47,937 nucleotides of DNA, taken from the NCBI GenBank assembly GCA_022842905.1, contig JALHOS010000007.1, positions 1 through 47,937 of the forward strand, written 5' to 3'. Within the stretch, counting starts at the first letter, position 1, and each line of letters opens with the position of its first letter. This document shows positions 18,914 through 27,203 of the stretch, in pieces. The DNA comes from Myxococcaceae bacterium. GTDB taxonomy: Bacteria; Myxococcota; Myxococcia; Myxococcales; Myxococcaceae. A program made the position numbers and the translations under genes. The notes beneath the pieces are model-generated. The model had not been told where the DNA came from. It ran no database searches and saw nothing but the letters and a program-made list of their open reading frames with translations.

Positions 18914-20290
18914 CTAGTCGCCCTGCCAGTCCCGTGCTCGGCTTTCAAAGCGGGTGAATTCCGACAGGAACACCAAGTCGATGCTGCCGACCGGCCCGTT
19001 GCGCTGCTTGGCGACGATCAGCTCGCAGGGCAGGGCGGTGCGATCTGGCGGGGGCGCGCCGTCTTCGCCGTCGTCTTCCCGGTGGATGAACATGACCACG
19101 TCGGCGTCCTGCTCGATCGCGCCGGACTCGCGCAGGTCCGACAGCATGGGCTTGCCGCCCTTGCGCTCCTCGACCTTACGGTTGAGCTGGCTGAGCGCGA
19201 TGATCGGCACGTCGAGCTCCTTGGCCAGCTGCTTGAGCGCGCGGGAGATCTCCGCGACCTCGAGCTGCCGGCTCTCGACCTTGCCCTTCTGGTGCATGAG
19301 CTGGAGGTAGTCGATGACGACCAGCCCCAAGGACGGCTCCTTCTGCTTGAGCCGCCGGGCCTTGGCGCGCAGGTCGAACGACGACAAGCCACCCGAGTCG
19401 TCGACGAAGAACTTGAAGTTGAACAGCTCCGCCGCGGCGGTCTGGATCCGCTCTTCGTCCGCCGGCGTCAGGCGCCCGCCGCGCAGCTTCTTCATGTCCA
19501 CCCGCGCGTGCGTGGCGAGCATGCGCATGACCAGCTGCGCCGACGGCATTTCCAGGCTGAACACCGCGACGGCCCGGTTCTCCTTGCCCGCGACGTGCAG
19601 GGCGATGTTCATCGCCAGCGACGTCTTGCCGATGCCGGGGCGCGCCGCGAGGACGATGAGCTCGCCGCCGTGCAGGCCGGTGAGCTGGTTGTCGAGGTCG
19701 ACGAAGCCGGTGGCCGTGCCGGTGATCCCCGACGTGTTCTTCTTCATCTGGTCGAGGATCGACAGCGCCTCGTCCATGAGATCGGCCATGGGCTTGAGGT
19801 CGCCCGTCTGGCGCTTCTCGGCGATCGCGAAGACCTTGCGGCCCGCCTCGTCGAGCAGCTCGAGCACCTCCCCCGTCTCCTGCGAGGCGAGGTCCAGGAT
19901 CTCCCGGCCGGCGAACGCCAGCTGCCGCCGCGTCGACTGGTCCTTGATGATCCGCGCGTACTCGACCGCGTTGTGGCTGAAGGGGACCAGCTGGTCGAGC
20001 TGCTGGAGGTACGCCGGGCCGCCCACCGCCGCCAGCTGCCCGCGGATCTTGAGCTCTTCGGACAGCGTGAGCGGGTCGATCCGCTGCTGCTTGCTGTCCA
20101 GCGCCAACATGGCCGCGAAGATCTGCCCGTGCGACGGGTTGGCGAAGTCTTCGGCGATGATGTGCTCGGCCACGTTCGCCAGCACCGAGTTGTCCATGAC
20201 CACCGCGCCCAGCACGGCGCGCTCGGCGGCGAGATCTTCGAACTGGCGAGGGCTGGGGACGTTCATGGGCGCAGCGCTGGCTTTTGCCAC
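18914..20290 (-). CDS. dnaB: Replicative DNA helicase DnaB
   Basis: A 458-residue helicase. The N-terminal domain carries PSPRQFEDLAAERAVLGAVV; the RecA-like core has Walker A ARPGIGKTS, the SLEMP motif, Walker B VVIDYLQLM and the LSQLNRKVEER segment with the arginine-finger region. It unwinds DNA at the fork and binds primase. The frame starts at GTG 20290; ATG 20266 is an equally plausible start, and neither has a clear ribosome-binding site. It follows rplI but is separated from it by a terminator (20322-20364), so it likely has its own promoter. No intein is present. Confidence 0.95.
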   Translation of the reverse strand: MAKASAAPMNVPSPRQFEDLAAERAVLGAVVMDNSVLANVAEHIIAEDFANPSHGQIFAAMLALDSKQQRIDPLTLSEELKIRGQLAAVGGPAYLQQLDQLVPFSHNAVEYARIIKDQSTRRQLAFAGREILDLASQETGEVLELLDEAGRKVFAIAEKRQTGDLKPMADLMDEALSILDQMKKNTSGITGTATGFVDLDNQLTGLHGGELIVLAARPGIGKTSLAMNIALHVAGKENRAVAVFSLEMPSAQLVMRMLATHARVDMKKLRGGRLTPADEERIQTAAAELFNFKFFVDDSGGLSSFDLRAKARRLKQKEPSLGLVVIDYLQLMHQKGKVESRQLEVAEISRALKQLAKELDVPIIALSQLNRKVEERKGGKPMLSDLRESGAIEQDADVVMFIHREDDGEDGAPPPDRTALPCELIVAKQRNGPVGSIDLVFLSEFTRFESRARDWQGD

Positions 20291-20309
20291 AACCGCGCGG
20301 TCCGCACGC

Positions 20310-20325
20310 TTCTGCGCGCGCAGAA
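20310..20325. repeat. 16-bp perfect palindrome upstream of dnaB
   Basis: TTCTGCGCGCGCAGAA reads identically on both strands. It lies 19 bp before the dnaB GTG and touches the tail of the rplI terminator. It could be an operator for dnaB, a transcript hairpin, or a by-product of GC-rich composition. Confidence 0.5.
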
Positions 20326-20364
20326 AAAGAAAGAGGCGAGGCCCGAAAGAACGAGCCCCGCCTC
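20322..20364 (-). terminator. Rho-independent terminator after rplI
   Basis: On the minus strand a 13-bp stem (20364-20352 with 20345-20333, including two G-T wobbles) closes a six-base loop TTCTTT and is followed by TTTCTTTTTCT. It lies 29 bases after the rplI stop and ends the rpsF-rpsR-rplI transcript before dnaB. Confidence 0.85.
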
Positions 20365-20393
20365 GAACACTTCACGTCAACGGCCGCTGCGAC

Positions 20394-20846
20394 TTACGCC
20401 TGCAGCTCGCCGACGACGTCGACCTTGATCTTGCACTGCACTTCCCGGTGCAGCTTGAGCTCGATCTCGTGCACGCCCACCGAGCGGATCGGATCCGGCA
20501 GGTGGATCAGCCGGCGATCGATCTTGTGGCCCGCCGCGGCGAGCCCTTCGGCGATGTCGAGGCTGGTGACCGAGCCGTACAGCTTCGACTGGTCGCCGAC
20601 CTTGCGCTTGATCGTCACGGTGACGTTCTCGAGCTTCTTCGCCTGCTCCTGGGCGGTGCCCTTGAGCTTCTGCTGGCGAACCTCGATCACCTTCTTCTCG
20701 TGCTCGAGCTGCCGCATGTTCGCCGCGCTGGCCAGCATCGCCAGGTTGCGCGGGAGCAGGTAGTTCCGGGCGTAGCCGTCCTTCACGTTGACCAGCTCGC
20801 CGGACTTGCCCAGGTTGTAGACGTCTTCTCGCAGAATGACCTTCAT
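20394..20846 (-). CDS. rplI: Large ribosomal subunit protein bL9
   Basis: A 150-residue bL9 of usual length. It begins MKVILREDVYNLGKSGE with the N-domain motif VKDGYARNYLLPRNLA, then the long Lys/Glu-rich connecting helix and a C-terminal domain with KLYGSVTSLDIAEGL. It binds domain V region helices of 23S rRNA. The ATG at 20846 lies 14 bases after the rpsR stop. The open frame to 21059 overlaps rpsR and is not used. Confidence 0.97.
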   Translation of the reverse strand: MKVILREDVYNLGKSGELVNVKDGYARNYLLPRNLAMLASAANMRQLEHEKKVIEVRQQKLKGTAQEQAKKLENVTVTIKRKVGDQSKLYGSVTSLDIAEGLAAAGHKIDRRLIHLPDPIRSVGVHEIELKLHREVQCKIKVDVVGELQA

Positions 20847-20860
20847 GGCGTTCGTCCTGT

Positions 20861-21160
20861 TCAGCTGCCGATGACGAGGTAGGGGATCAGCGCGATGCCG
20901 CGGGCCTGCTTCACCGCCCGAGCGATCTGCCGCTGGTGCTTGCTGCAGCACCCCGAGATCCGCCGCGGAATGATCTTGCCGCGCTCGGTCACGAAGTACT
21001 TCAGCGTCGCCTGGTCCTTGTAGTCGACCGACAGCTTCTGGTCGGCGCAGAACCGGCACACGCGACGCCGCGCGAAGCCACGCCCGCGCTTCTCGTCGTC
21101 CATGCCTTCGCCGCGCTCGCCGCGATCACCACGGTCGCTCTTCCGTTCGTTGGGAGTCAT
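20861..21160 (-). CDS. rpsR: Small ribosomal subunit protein bS18
   Basis: A 99-residue bS18 with an unusually long charged N-terminal tail of about 25 residues (Asp/Arg/Gly-rich) before the conserved [11 protein letters not shown]. It keeps four cysteines, CRFC and GCC plus context, so it is the zinc-binding (C+) form. IDYKD-like and [20 protein letters not shown] blocks confirm it. It pairs with bS6 on the platform of the 30S subunit. It sits 15 bases after rpsF. Confidence 0.96.
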   Translation of the reverse strand: MTPNERKSDRGDRGERGEGMDDEKRGRGFARRRVCRFCADQKLSVDYKDQATLKYFVTERGKIIPRRISGCCSKHQRQIARAVKQARGIALIPYLVIGS

Positions 21161-21175
21161 TGTCGGTGTCCTTTC

Positions 21176-21622
21176 TTAGTCGTCGCTGTCGAACGGGCCG
21201 TCGTCGAAGCCACCCATCGCGTCGCGCTCAGCGCCACCCAACGGCTTGTTGTCGTCCACGTCGCCGGCCAGCTTCAGGTCTTCCTGCGGCTGCTTGGTGT
21301 CGGGGTCGATGTCGTCCGACAGCCGCTTGGAGATGAAGCGTGAGACTTCGTCGTAGTTGCGCAGGTTGCGCTCGACCTCGGTCACCATCGCCGAGCCGCC
21401 CAGGTAGTGCGCGTGGATGTAGATCGCCCGAGGCTGCTTCGCGACCGGGTACATCGTCTTCTTCTTGCCCCAGATCGTGAAGCGCAAGAACTTGCCGCCG
21501 TCGCGGTTGATGATCGTCTTGACGCGGTCCTTCACGCTCTCGACGGTCTCGTCCGTGAGATCGGGCCGCACCAACAGCACGGTCTCGTACTCACGCAGGT
21601 GCTTCTTTGCTGCTTCTGCCAT
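21176..21622 (-). CDS. rpsF: Small ribosomal subunit protein bS6
   Basis: A 148-residue bS6. The core fold is covered by YETVLLVRPDLTDE, WGKKKTMYPVAKQPRAIYIHAHY and VERNLRNYDEVSRFISKRL. An acidic C-terminal tail of about 45 residues (ending GGFDDGPFDSDD) extends past the core and is longer than in many bacteria. It is first in the operon, behind a strong promoter and a leader of about 155 bases. CAAGGGGAAAGCAC precedes the ATG and contains a weak ribosome-binding site. Confidence 0.96.
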   Translation of the reverse strand: MAEAAKKHLREYETVLLVRPDLTDETVESVKDRVKTIINRDGGKFLRFTIWGKKKTMYPVAKQPRAIYIHAHYLGGSAMVTEVERNLRNYDEVSRFISKRLSDDIDPDTKQPQEDLKLAGDVDDNKPLGGAERDAMGGFDDGPFDSDD

Positions 21623-21778
21623 GTGCTTTCCCCTTGGGTTGTGCCCGCCGACGAGCGTCGACGAGCGAGGAACGGAGCAGCCGCCGCTTGGCGTCCGACC
21701 CGGGGGTGGGGAACCGCGCGCCCACCTGACCTTCGCGCTCCCAGCCCTTCGGAAAACAGACGCCTTCCTCGAACGGGG
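21623..21778 (-). other. Long rpsF leader, possible S6:S18-binding regulatory RNA
   Basis: From the predicted start near 21778 to the rpsF ATG there are about 155 GC-rich bases with no gene. In many bacteria the S6:S18 dimer represses its own mRNA by binding such a leader. Candidate stem-loops are visible around 21660-21720, but I cannot fold them with confidence or show the CCG-bulge motif of the known RNA family. Confidence 0.35.
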
Positions 21779-21784
21779 ACGGCG

Positions 21785-21813
21785 GCCTTAGGTGCCGGGC
21801 GCCGGCCTGTCAA
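21785..21813 (-). promoter_or_regulatory. Strong sigma70-like promoter of rpsF-rpsR-rplI
   Basis: On the minus strand a perfect TTGACA (21813-21808) is followed after exactly 17 bp by TAAGGC (21790-21785). It begins 21 bp after the stop of the upstream lipoprotein gene. This is the best -35 box in the window and fits a ribosomal-protein operon. Confidence 0.7.
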
Positions 21814-21833
21814 GCAGGGCGACCGCTTGGGGC

Positions 21834-22748
21834 TTAAAGCGAACTGGGCGGCGGCGGTGGGGTGGTCAGTCCGTCGGGGTTCGTCCCCGGTGGGGAGGAA
21901 ACGGGCGGCTGCGGCGGCGGAGGTTGGTAGGCCGGCGGCGGTTGGTACGGCGGCGGCGGCGCCCGGTAGACGGGCGGCTGGGGCGGAGGCGCCAGCGGCG
22001 GAGGGGGCTTGGCGATCAAATCGTCGGCGAAGCGTTGCCGGCCCACCAGGAAGCCGACCTTGAACTGCACCGTCGGCACGAAGAACTGGTTGGCGTTGCC
22101 GGCGCTCCCCATCATCCCCGCCACGTTCACGCCGGTCCCGCCGATGAGCGGCACCGCCAGCCCGATCTCGGGCAAAAGCGTGAAGATGTCCTGGAAGGAG
22201 ATCGCGAAGCCCACGGTCGCACCCGGCGTCAGCACGAAGGCGCCCGCCGAAGCGCTGGACGCGCCCGCGAGGAGAAACTGCGCCATCAACCGCGGGCCCA
22301 GGACCAGCTCGTGGTGCCCGAACTTGAAGCCGATCAACACGGGGAAGTTGATCGTCCCGTAGGCGAACGCGGCGTTCGCCAGCCCGAAGAAGAAGCCGCC
22401 CACCGTCGGGTTGAGCGACACGGCCAGGTTGAGATCGTCGGGCTTGGTGAGCAGGAACTTCGCGTTCACGTCGAGCCCCGTGGTGCCGATGCGGGCGCCC
22501 AAGTCCACGCCGTCGCTCACGCCGTAGCGGGCGCCGAAGTCGATCATCGGGCCGAGCAGGAAGCTGACCGGCCCGAAGATCGTCTGCGTCCCGGCTGGAG
22601 GCAGGGCCAGGTGCACACCGGGCTCGGTGGTGAACTGGTAGTTGCCGCGGCCCATGGTGTCGGCGCGCTGCACGCCGCCGATCGACAGGCAGCTCGAGGC
22701 CACCAGCAGTGACAGCGCGACGCCCCCGCGACGGATCGTGTTCGTCAT
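21834..22748 (-). CDS. Exported lipoprotein-like protein with Pro-rich tail
   Basis: A 304-residue protein of unknown function. It starts with a signal peptide whose end, VASSC (C20), resembles a lipobox, although alanine at -3 is not ideal. Residues about 35-235 alternate hydrophobic and polar residues, with many Gly and Phe (GVDLGARIGTTGLDVNAKF, PTVGGFFFGLANAAFAYG), as in small outer-membrane barrels. The last 60 residues are a tail of PPP and QPP runs, probably an extended periplasmic or surface linker. I chose ATG 22748, because the longer frame to 22967 overlaps the caspase gene. It follows that gene by 73 bp on the same strand and may be the sixth gene of its operon. Confidence 0.7.
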   Translation of the reverse strand: MTNTIRRGGVALSLLVASSCLSIGGVQRADTMGRGNYQFTTEPGVHLALPPAGTQTIFGPVSFLLGPMIDFGARYGVSDGVDLGARIGTTGLDVNAKFLLTKPDDLNLAVSLNPTVGGFFFGLANAAFAYGTINFPVLIGFKFGHHELVLGPRLMAQFLLAGASSASAGAFVLTPGATVGFAISFQDIFTLLPEIGLAVPLIGGTGVNVAGMMGSAGNANQFFVPTVQFKVGFLVGRQRFADDLIAKPPPPLAPPPQPPVYRAPPPPYQPPPAYQPPPPQPPVSSPPGTNPDGLTTPPPPPSSL

Positions 22749-22821
22749 GATCGCCGCGGACTGTATGCGGCGCGGAGCCGCGGCGTCCCGAGCAATGGGC
22801 GCCCGCAGAGGTACAGGAGGC

Positions 22822-24438
22822 TCAAGAGTCCTGCCACGTGAGGCGAACCTCGGCGCCAATGAATGGCGCAACGGACACCAGCCGCTCAAGGCGCAAGCCC
22901 AGCACGCCCGCTCGGATCGCCAGCCCACCGAACCACCCGCGGAAGAGGTGCCGATCCCAAGCTGCACGCACGGCCGCGGCGGGAGCGCCCACGGCTTGCA
23001 CCGACCGGTAGTCGCGCGCCGAGACGTCGCGGATCACGATCGACCACGTTCCCTCGAGGCCGACTCTGATCCCGAGCTGAGGCAGCGGCAGCCATTCGAG
23101 CTGCGCGGAGAGCTCAGCGACGTGGCTTCGGAATGGCAACTGCTCGTCGATACCCCTGAGCTGACCGGTCCCGGTGAGGTACCCAACGCTCGCGCCGACC
23201 GACACGGCGCCAAACCGCCGCACGAGCTGCGCAGCCGGTCCGGCCGCAAAAGGCAGTGCGCTCAGCCGGATCGCATCGTGAAACACGAACAAGGCGCGAC
23301 CGGCGATGCCAAACGACCACCCGGGGGCGGGAGGCAATACGCTGGTCAGATCGAGCCTGTCGCCGGGCGCAAGCAGGACGGTGGTTCGGCCGAGGGTGGC
23401 GCCTGATCGCGGGTCTTCGAGCGTGATCTCGCGGCGCCCCGGACTGAGGCTCACGCCGCCGGGCAGCGTGCCCTTGACGACGCCGTCGACGCTGAGCCGA
23501 AGGCCCTCGGCGACTGGTGAGTAGCTATAGAGCACGGGCGCAGACGTGCGCACGATCTCCCCGCGGAGTACGACCGGGTCGCGACCCACGAGCTCGACCT
23601 CGGCGGTTGGGCGCTGCTCGCCTCGGGTCGTGGCGTAGGTAGCGTCGCGGGCGAAGTCGTGCGCTTCGAGTGCCGTGACGGCGCCGTCGCCATCGCGGTC
23701 CCCTCGGTCAAGAGCCCGGAGGATCCCGGCGGTGTAGATGTCATGGCCCAGCTCCTCGCTCTCCCGGGCCGTCTCTCCAAACGCACACGCCGTCAAGACG
23801 AGCAGACCTTCGGAGACCTCATGGAGGGCCGCAGCCGGCCCCTTCATTGCTCGCAATCTGTCTGCTAGCGGCTCGTCCAGTGCCGACTTCCCTTTGCCCG
23901 AATGGCACAGCGCCAAGATGAGGGCCTTTCGCCTCGCGGGGAGACCCTCGAGCAGCGACTTGAGTCGATCGACTGCGACGGCGGTCTCGGCCAACACGTC
24001 CATGCGGGTGTCGCGCGTCACGATGAAGCGTTCGAGCTTGCCGCCCGGACGACGCCCGAGCGTGCCGTGCGACGACACGTAGACGACGACGGTGTCCTGA
24101 GGATGCGTCGCTGCCGCAGCGACCGCTTCGAGCTCAGAGAGGATCGACGCCTTGAGGGTCGCGTCTGGCGCAGTCAGCACGCGGATCGTGTCGTAGCCTG
24201 TCAGGGCGTGGCCAAGCTCTCGCGCATCGGCCGCCGCGTAGCGCAGCGGTGTGAAGCGCGGATCGAGGAACGTGTCCACCCCGATCAGCAGCGCGTGGCG
24301 CCGCGGCGCGCCGCCGGCCTGGGTGACGCCCAGCGCTGCTCGTTCAATACCCTTCTCTGTCCAGCGTGGCGCGCTGCAGCTGGTGAGAACGCTCAGCGCA
24401 CCGAGCAGGAGCACGGCTGGCGGCGCAGGCTGGGTCAT
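22822..24438 (-). CDS. Caspase-fold (peptidase C14) lipoprotein with EF-hand and barrel-like C-terminus
   Basis: A 538-residue exported protein. The lipobox is LTSC (C21). Residues about 45-285 form a metacaspase-like p20 domain: HALLIGVDTF opening strand, catalytic H124 in YVSSHGTLG, and catalytic C178 in LALCHSGKG. A canonical 12-residue EF-hand loop lies at D247-E258 (DRDGDGAVTALE), inside the caspase domain. Residues about 310-360 resemble a PEGA surface domain, and about 365-538 alternate like an outer-membrane barrel. Caspase-fold proteases cut after Arg/Lys or Asp and often act in regulated proteolysis or cell death. The ATG overlaps the stop of the DUF4384-like gene (ATGA), so it belongs to the sigma-factor operon. 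The substrate is unknown. Confidence 0.82.
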   Translation of the reverse strand: MTQPAPPAVLLLGALSVLTSCSAPRWTEKGIERAALGVTQAGGAPRRHALLIGVDTFLDPRFTPLRYAAADARELGHALTGYDTIRVLTAPDATLKASILSELEAVAAAATHPQDTVVVYVSSHGTLGRRPGGKLERFIVTRDTRMDVLAETAVAVDRLKSLLEGLPARRKALILALCHSGKGKSALDEPLADRLRAMKGPAAALHEVSEGLLVLTACAFGETARESEELGHDIYTAGILRALDRGDRDGDGAVTALEAHDFARDATYATTRGEQRPTAEVELVGRDPVVLRGEIVRTSAPVLYSYSPVAEGLRLSVDGVVKGTLPGGVSLSPGRREITLEDPRSGATLGRTTVLLAPGDRLDLTSVLPPAPGWSFGIAGRALFVFHDAIRLSALPFAAGPAAQLVRRFGAVSVGASVGYLTGTGQLRGIDEQLPFRSHVAELSAQLEWLPLPQLGIRVGLEGTWSIVIRDVSARDYRSVQAVGAPAAAVRAAWDRHLFRGWFGGLAIRAGVLGLRLERLVSVAPFIGAEVRLTWQDS

Positions 24439-25094
24439 GGACCCACCGTCACGGTGGTCGGATCGGAGGTGGCCACCGATCCGTGCTGATCCAGCGGGCG
24501 CGCGCTGCCGACCAGTCGGAGTCGCCAGGTGTTCATGGAACTCGGTCGCAGCACGATTGCTCCTTCACCGTCTGCCAGCTCCTGCTCGCCGGCTTGCACC
24601 GCGTGGCCGCGCGGATCGTCCGGCCACAGTCTTCGCCACGTCCCGTTGACCTCCTCTTCGACGGCCAGCCAGGCCGCGCGCGTCGTGCTGACGCGCGCGG
24701 CGATCCGCGCGCCGACGGGGAGCGCAGTGCCCGACGCGAGGCGATGCGGCGCTGGATCTAATGCAACGAGCACGAGCGCCAGCGTCGGCTCGGCGTCGTC
24801 GCCTTTGACGCCGGTGTACTCGCCCGGGCCGAGGCGAGGCCAGGCGAGCAGCAGTGCCACCGCGCTCGCGGCGGCGACCCCGATGAGCGGCGCGAAGCGG
24901 CGCCACCACGGTGCTCGCGGAAAGGCCTCGGCGAATGCTGCCGGGAATACGTCGGGGCTCGGCGGCGCAACCCAGGCGTCGTTGAGCTGCGGCGCTGCGC
25001 TGTCGGCGTCTGAACGGAGGCGCTCGCGCAGCGCTTCCCGATCCGTCTTGGAAGCGTTGCCCTCCAGTAGCCGAGTGACGACGTCCTTCAACAC
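24435..25094 (-). CDS. Membrane-anchored DUF4384-like protein, candidate anti-sigma factor
   Basis: A 219-residue protein with one membrane segment (about 68-85, FAPLIGVAAASAVALLLAW). The N-terminal 60 residues are cytosolic and helical and lack the HxxxCxxC zinc motif of many anti-sigma factors. The periplasmic part, about 100-195, follows the DUF4384 pattern: ASGTALPVGARIAARV, then AAWLAVEEEV, LWPDDP and QAGEQEL. DUF4384 domains often accompany caspase-fold proteins. The start is GTG 25094, with GGAGG about six bases upstream; it overlaps the sigma-factor stop by 7 bases. Its position right after an ECF sigma gene makes an anti-sigma role likely but unproven. Confidence 0.68.
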   Translation of the reverse strand: MLKDVVTRLLEGNASKTDREALRERLRSDADSAAPQLNDAWVAPPSPDVFPAAFAEAFPRAPWWRRFAPLIGVAAASAVALLLAWPRLGPGEYTGVKGDDAEPTLALVLVALDPAPHRLASGTALPVGARIAARVSTTRAAWLAVEEEVNGTWRRLWPDDPRGHAVQAGEQELADGEGAIVLRPSSMNTWRLRLVGSARPLDQHGSVATSDPTTVTVGP

Positions 25095-25663
25095 CCGACA
25101 CCTCCAAGCTCGTCACCGTGGTTCACGAGATCGAGCAGGAGCGCGGCGCGCAGCTTTGCTCGGAGCCGCTGGAGCGTGACCGTCACGGTTCCGTGCGGCA
25201 CGCCAAGCTCTTCGGCCGCGGCGCGCGTCGTCATCCCTTCCACGTAGACCGCGCGGGCGATCGCCCGGTGCGCCGCTGGTTCGATGGTCGCGAGGCAGTC
25301 GCGGACGAGCTGCTCGCGCCGTTGCCTGTCGGCTTCGCCTTCGAGCGGCGACTCGAGCGACGCTTCCGTCGCGAAGGAAGTCAAGAGCTCGGCGCGGCGG
25401 TGCTCGAGGCGACCACGGCTGCAAGCAAGCGTGGTGCAGGTGCTCAGCGCCCAACTCACGAAGGCCTCGGGCCGTTTGAGTTGTCGGAGTTGTTTGAACA
25501 GGCGAACCCAGACCTCCTGCGCGAGGTCCTTCGCCGCGTCATGGTCACCACGCGAGGCGAGCAAGCACTGACGAAAGACGGGCGCCGCCGCGGCGTCGTA
25601 CAGCGATCGGGCCGCACTGCGATCGCCGCGCAGGCACGCTTCATGGAGTGATCGCCAGTTCAT
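25088..25663 (-). CDS. ECF-type RNA polymerase sigma factor
   Basis: A 191-residue sigma factor. Region 2 contains AKDLAQEVWVRLFKQL and a following promoter-melting segment (FVSWALSTCTTLACSR); region 4 is a helix-turn-helix with TTRAAAEELGVPHGTVTVTLQRLRAKL. There is no region 1.1 or 3, as expected for the extracytoplasmic-function class. I start at ATG 25663; ATG 25684 is possible. Either start lies inside the end of the upstream lipoprotein gene (23 or 44 bases), and the stop overlaps the DUF4384-like gene by 7 bases. It likely drives an envelope regulon, perhaps including its own operon; I could not identify its promoter motif. Confidence 0.88.
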   Translation of the reverse strand: MNWRSLHEACLRGDRSAARSLYDAAAAPVFRQCLLASRGDHDAAKDLAQEVWVRLFKQLRQLKRPEAFVSWALSTCTTLACSRGRLEHRRAELLTSFATEASLESPLEGEADRQRREQLVRDCLATIEPAAHRAIARAVYVEGMTTRAAAEELGVPHGTVTVTLQRLRAKLRAALLLDLVNHGDELGGVGC

Positions 25664-27203
25664 GCGCAATCCGCGAAATGTCATACCTGACCACGTGTGC
25701 CGAGCCTGTTTCGTACGCCGTCGGGTCGGCAGGATCGGCGAAGACCATCAGGCTCGAGCCGGCCAGACACGCCGGGCTGACTGCCGTCCCCAGCGTCGCC
25801 ATGGGGCGTCCCTCGCGCAGCGGCGCGCCTTCTGCGAGCAGCCTCAGCTCTCGCCCGACCCGCAGGATTTCGACGCCCGCTGGACCAGCGGGAAGGAAGT
25901 CGATCCCGGGGAAATGCAACCGGTCAGCCACGTCACGACCCAGTTCGCTCCAAGCCTGGAGCGGCCCGAGCGGAACGTCGAGGGAGCGGGCCCTGAGCGA
26001 CCCACCACGATGCTCGAAGATCGTGACGCGCCAGGTGTCTGGGTCGACCCGCTCGACGCCGATTCTCACCGACGGCGAGCGGTCGGCGCGCGGCTGGAGG
26101 AGCGCTGCAGGCGACAGGCGTGGCAGGTCGACGATCGTCACCTCGTCCAGTTCGGGATCGGCGCGAATCCACTGCATTCGCTCCGACGCGTCGACGACGA
26201 CCAACGTCGGCTGGTCCGCTGCGCCCGGCGACCATTCGGCGGGCCTACGACGCACGCCCGGAATGTGGGCGAGCGAGCGCGCGCCTTCGGGGCCGATCCG
26301 CCAGACGCCGACGCCGGCATCGTCCTCGGTGAAGAGCGTGAGGCGCGTCCCAGCCAGTGTCGGCACCATCGCGAAGGGGCGCGCGTCTAGCGCGTGGACG
26401 GTCTGCCTTGGGCCCTCCTCGGGGGTATGGATGGTCACCACGAACGTCCCACCGTCGGACGCCGCGCTCACGCACCTGCCGTTCGACAGGAGCTGGCACC
26501 GCTCGTTCAGACGCCAAACGCCGTGCGCGCTACCGTACCACTGCCCACCCAGCGCTCCATTGGCAGCTCCGTCAATGGTGAAGCCCGTGAAGGCGGACTC
26601 GGCTGCCTCCAGCGCCCTCCACCCGGTGCCCTCAGGTTGCACGCTGGTGCCCTGAACCTCGAGCGCGAAGCCAAGCCACGGCGCGGAGTGGGGCCGCAGC
26701 GAGAGGATTCCCTCGCCTGCGTCGACCGCGCCGCTGTAGGCGTCGACGCGGAGCGCCTGCTCGGTGGTGATGATCGAGATCGCGCGCTCGTTCAGGCAGC
26801 GCAGTGCGCCGCCGATTGGTGCGGCGACGGCCAGACGTTCTCCCGTCCCGACGCCGCGGAGTTCGGGCACGAGGGGGTTCAGCGCCAGAGGCGAAATCAC
26901 CCGCTCCACCCGAAGCTGTTGACCGGCGTACAGGCGGAGCGGTTCGACGAGCCCCAGGCCGCGGAAATCGTGCGCGACCAGGAGGCTCCGTCCAACGGGC
27001 GCCTCGATCACGACGCAGCCGCGCTCGTCGGTCCGCGACTCGGCGTACGGCCGACGATCGACGACCACGAACGTGGGGAGCCGGATCGCGGGCTCACCAT
27101 TGGGGCGGCGGAGACAGACCTGTGCAGTTGCAGCGCCGTACTCGGCGACAGGCTCGAAGGTCCCGCACGCGGCGAGCAGGAGTGCCGGGAGGAGTCGGAT
27201 CAT
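25641..27203 (-). CDS. Lipoprotein of unknown function upstream of the ECF sigma factor
   Basis: A 520-residue lipoprotein with lipobox LAAC (C13). Residues about 30-110 resemble a transthyretin/carboxypeptidase-regulatory beta-sandwich (RPNGEPAIRLPTFVVV, then DERGCVVIEAPVG). The remainder, about 130-520, is beta-rich with repeated short blades (for example TLVVVDASERMQWIRADPELDEVTIVD), suggesting a beta-propeller or sensor-like surface domain. Four to six cysteines could form disulfides. Its ATG overlaps the stop of the preceding lipoprotein gene (27203-27200). It shares overall layout with that neighbour, although direct similarity is weak by eye. No enzymatic motif is visible. Confidence 0.75.
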   Translation of the reverse strand: MIRLLPALLLAACGTFEPVAEYGAATAQVCLRRPNGEPAIRLPTFVVVDRRPYAESRTDERGCVVIEAPVGRSLLVAHDFRGLGLVEPLRLYAGQQLRVERVISPLALNPLVPELRGVGTGERLAVAAPIGGALRCLNERAISIITTEQALRVDAYSGAVDAGEGILSLRPHSAPWLGFALEVQGTSVQPEGTGWRALEAAESAFTGFTIDGAANGALGGQWYGSAHGVWRLNERCQLLSNGRCVSAASDGGTFVVTIHTPEEGPRQTVHALDARPFAMVPTLAGTRLTLFTEDDAGVGVWRIGPEGARSLAHIPGVRRRPAEWSPGAADQPTLVVVDASERMQWIRADPELDEVTIVDLPRLSPAALLQPRADRSPSVRIGVERVDPDTWRVTIFEHRGGSLRARSLDVPLGPLQAWSELGRDVADRLHFPGIDFLPAGPAGVEILRVGRELRLLAEGAPLREGRPMATLGTAVSPACLAGSSLMVFADPADPTAYETGSAHVVRYDISRIAHELAITP

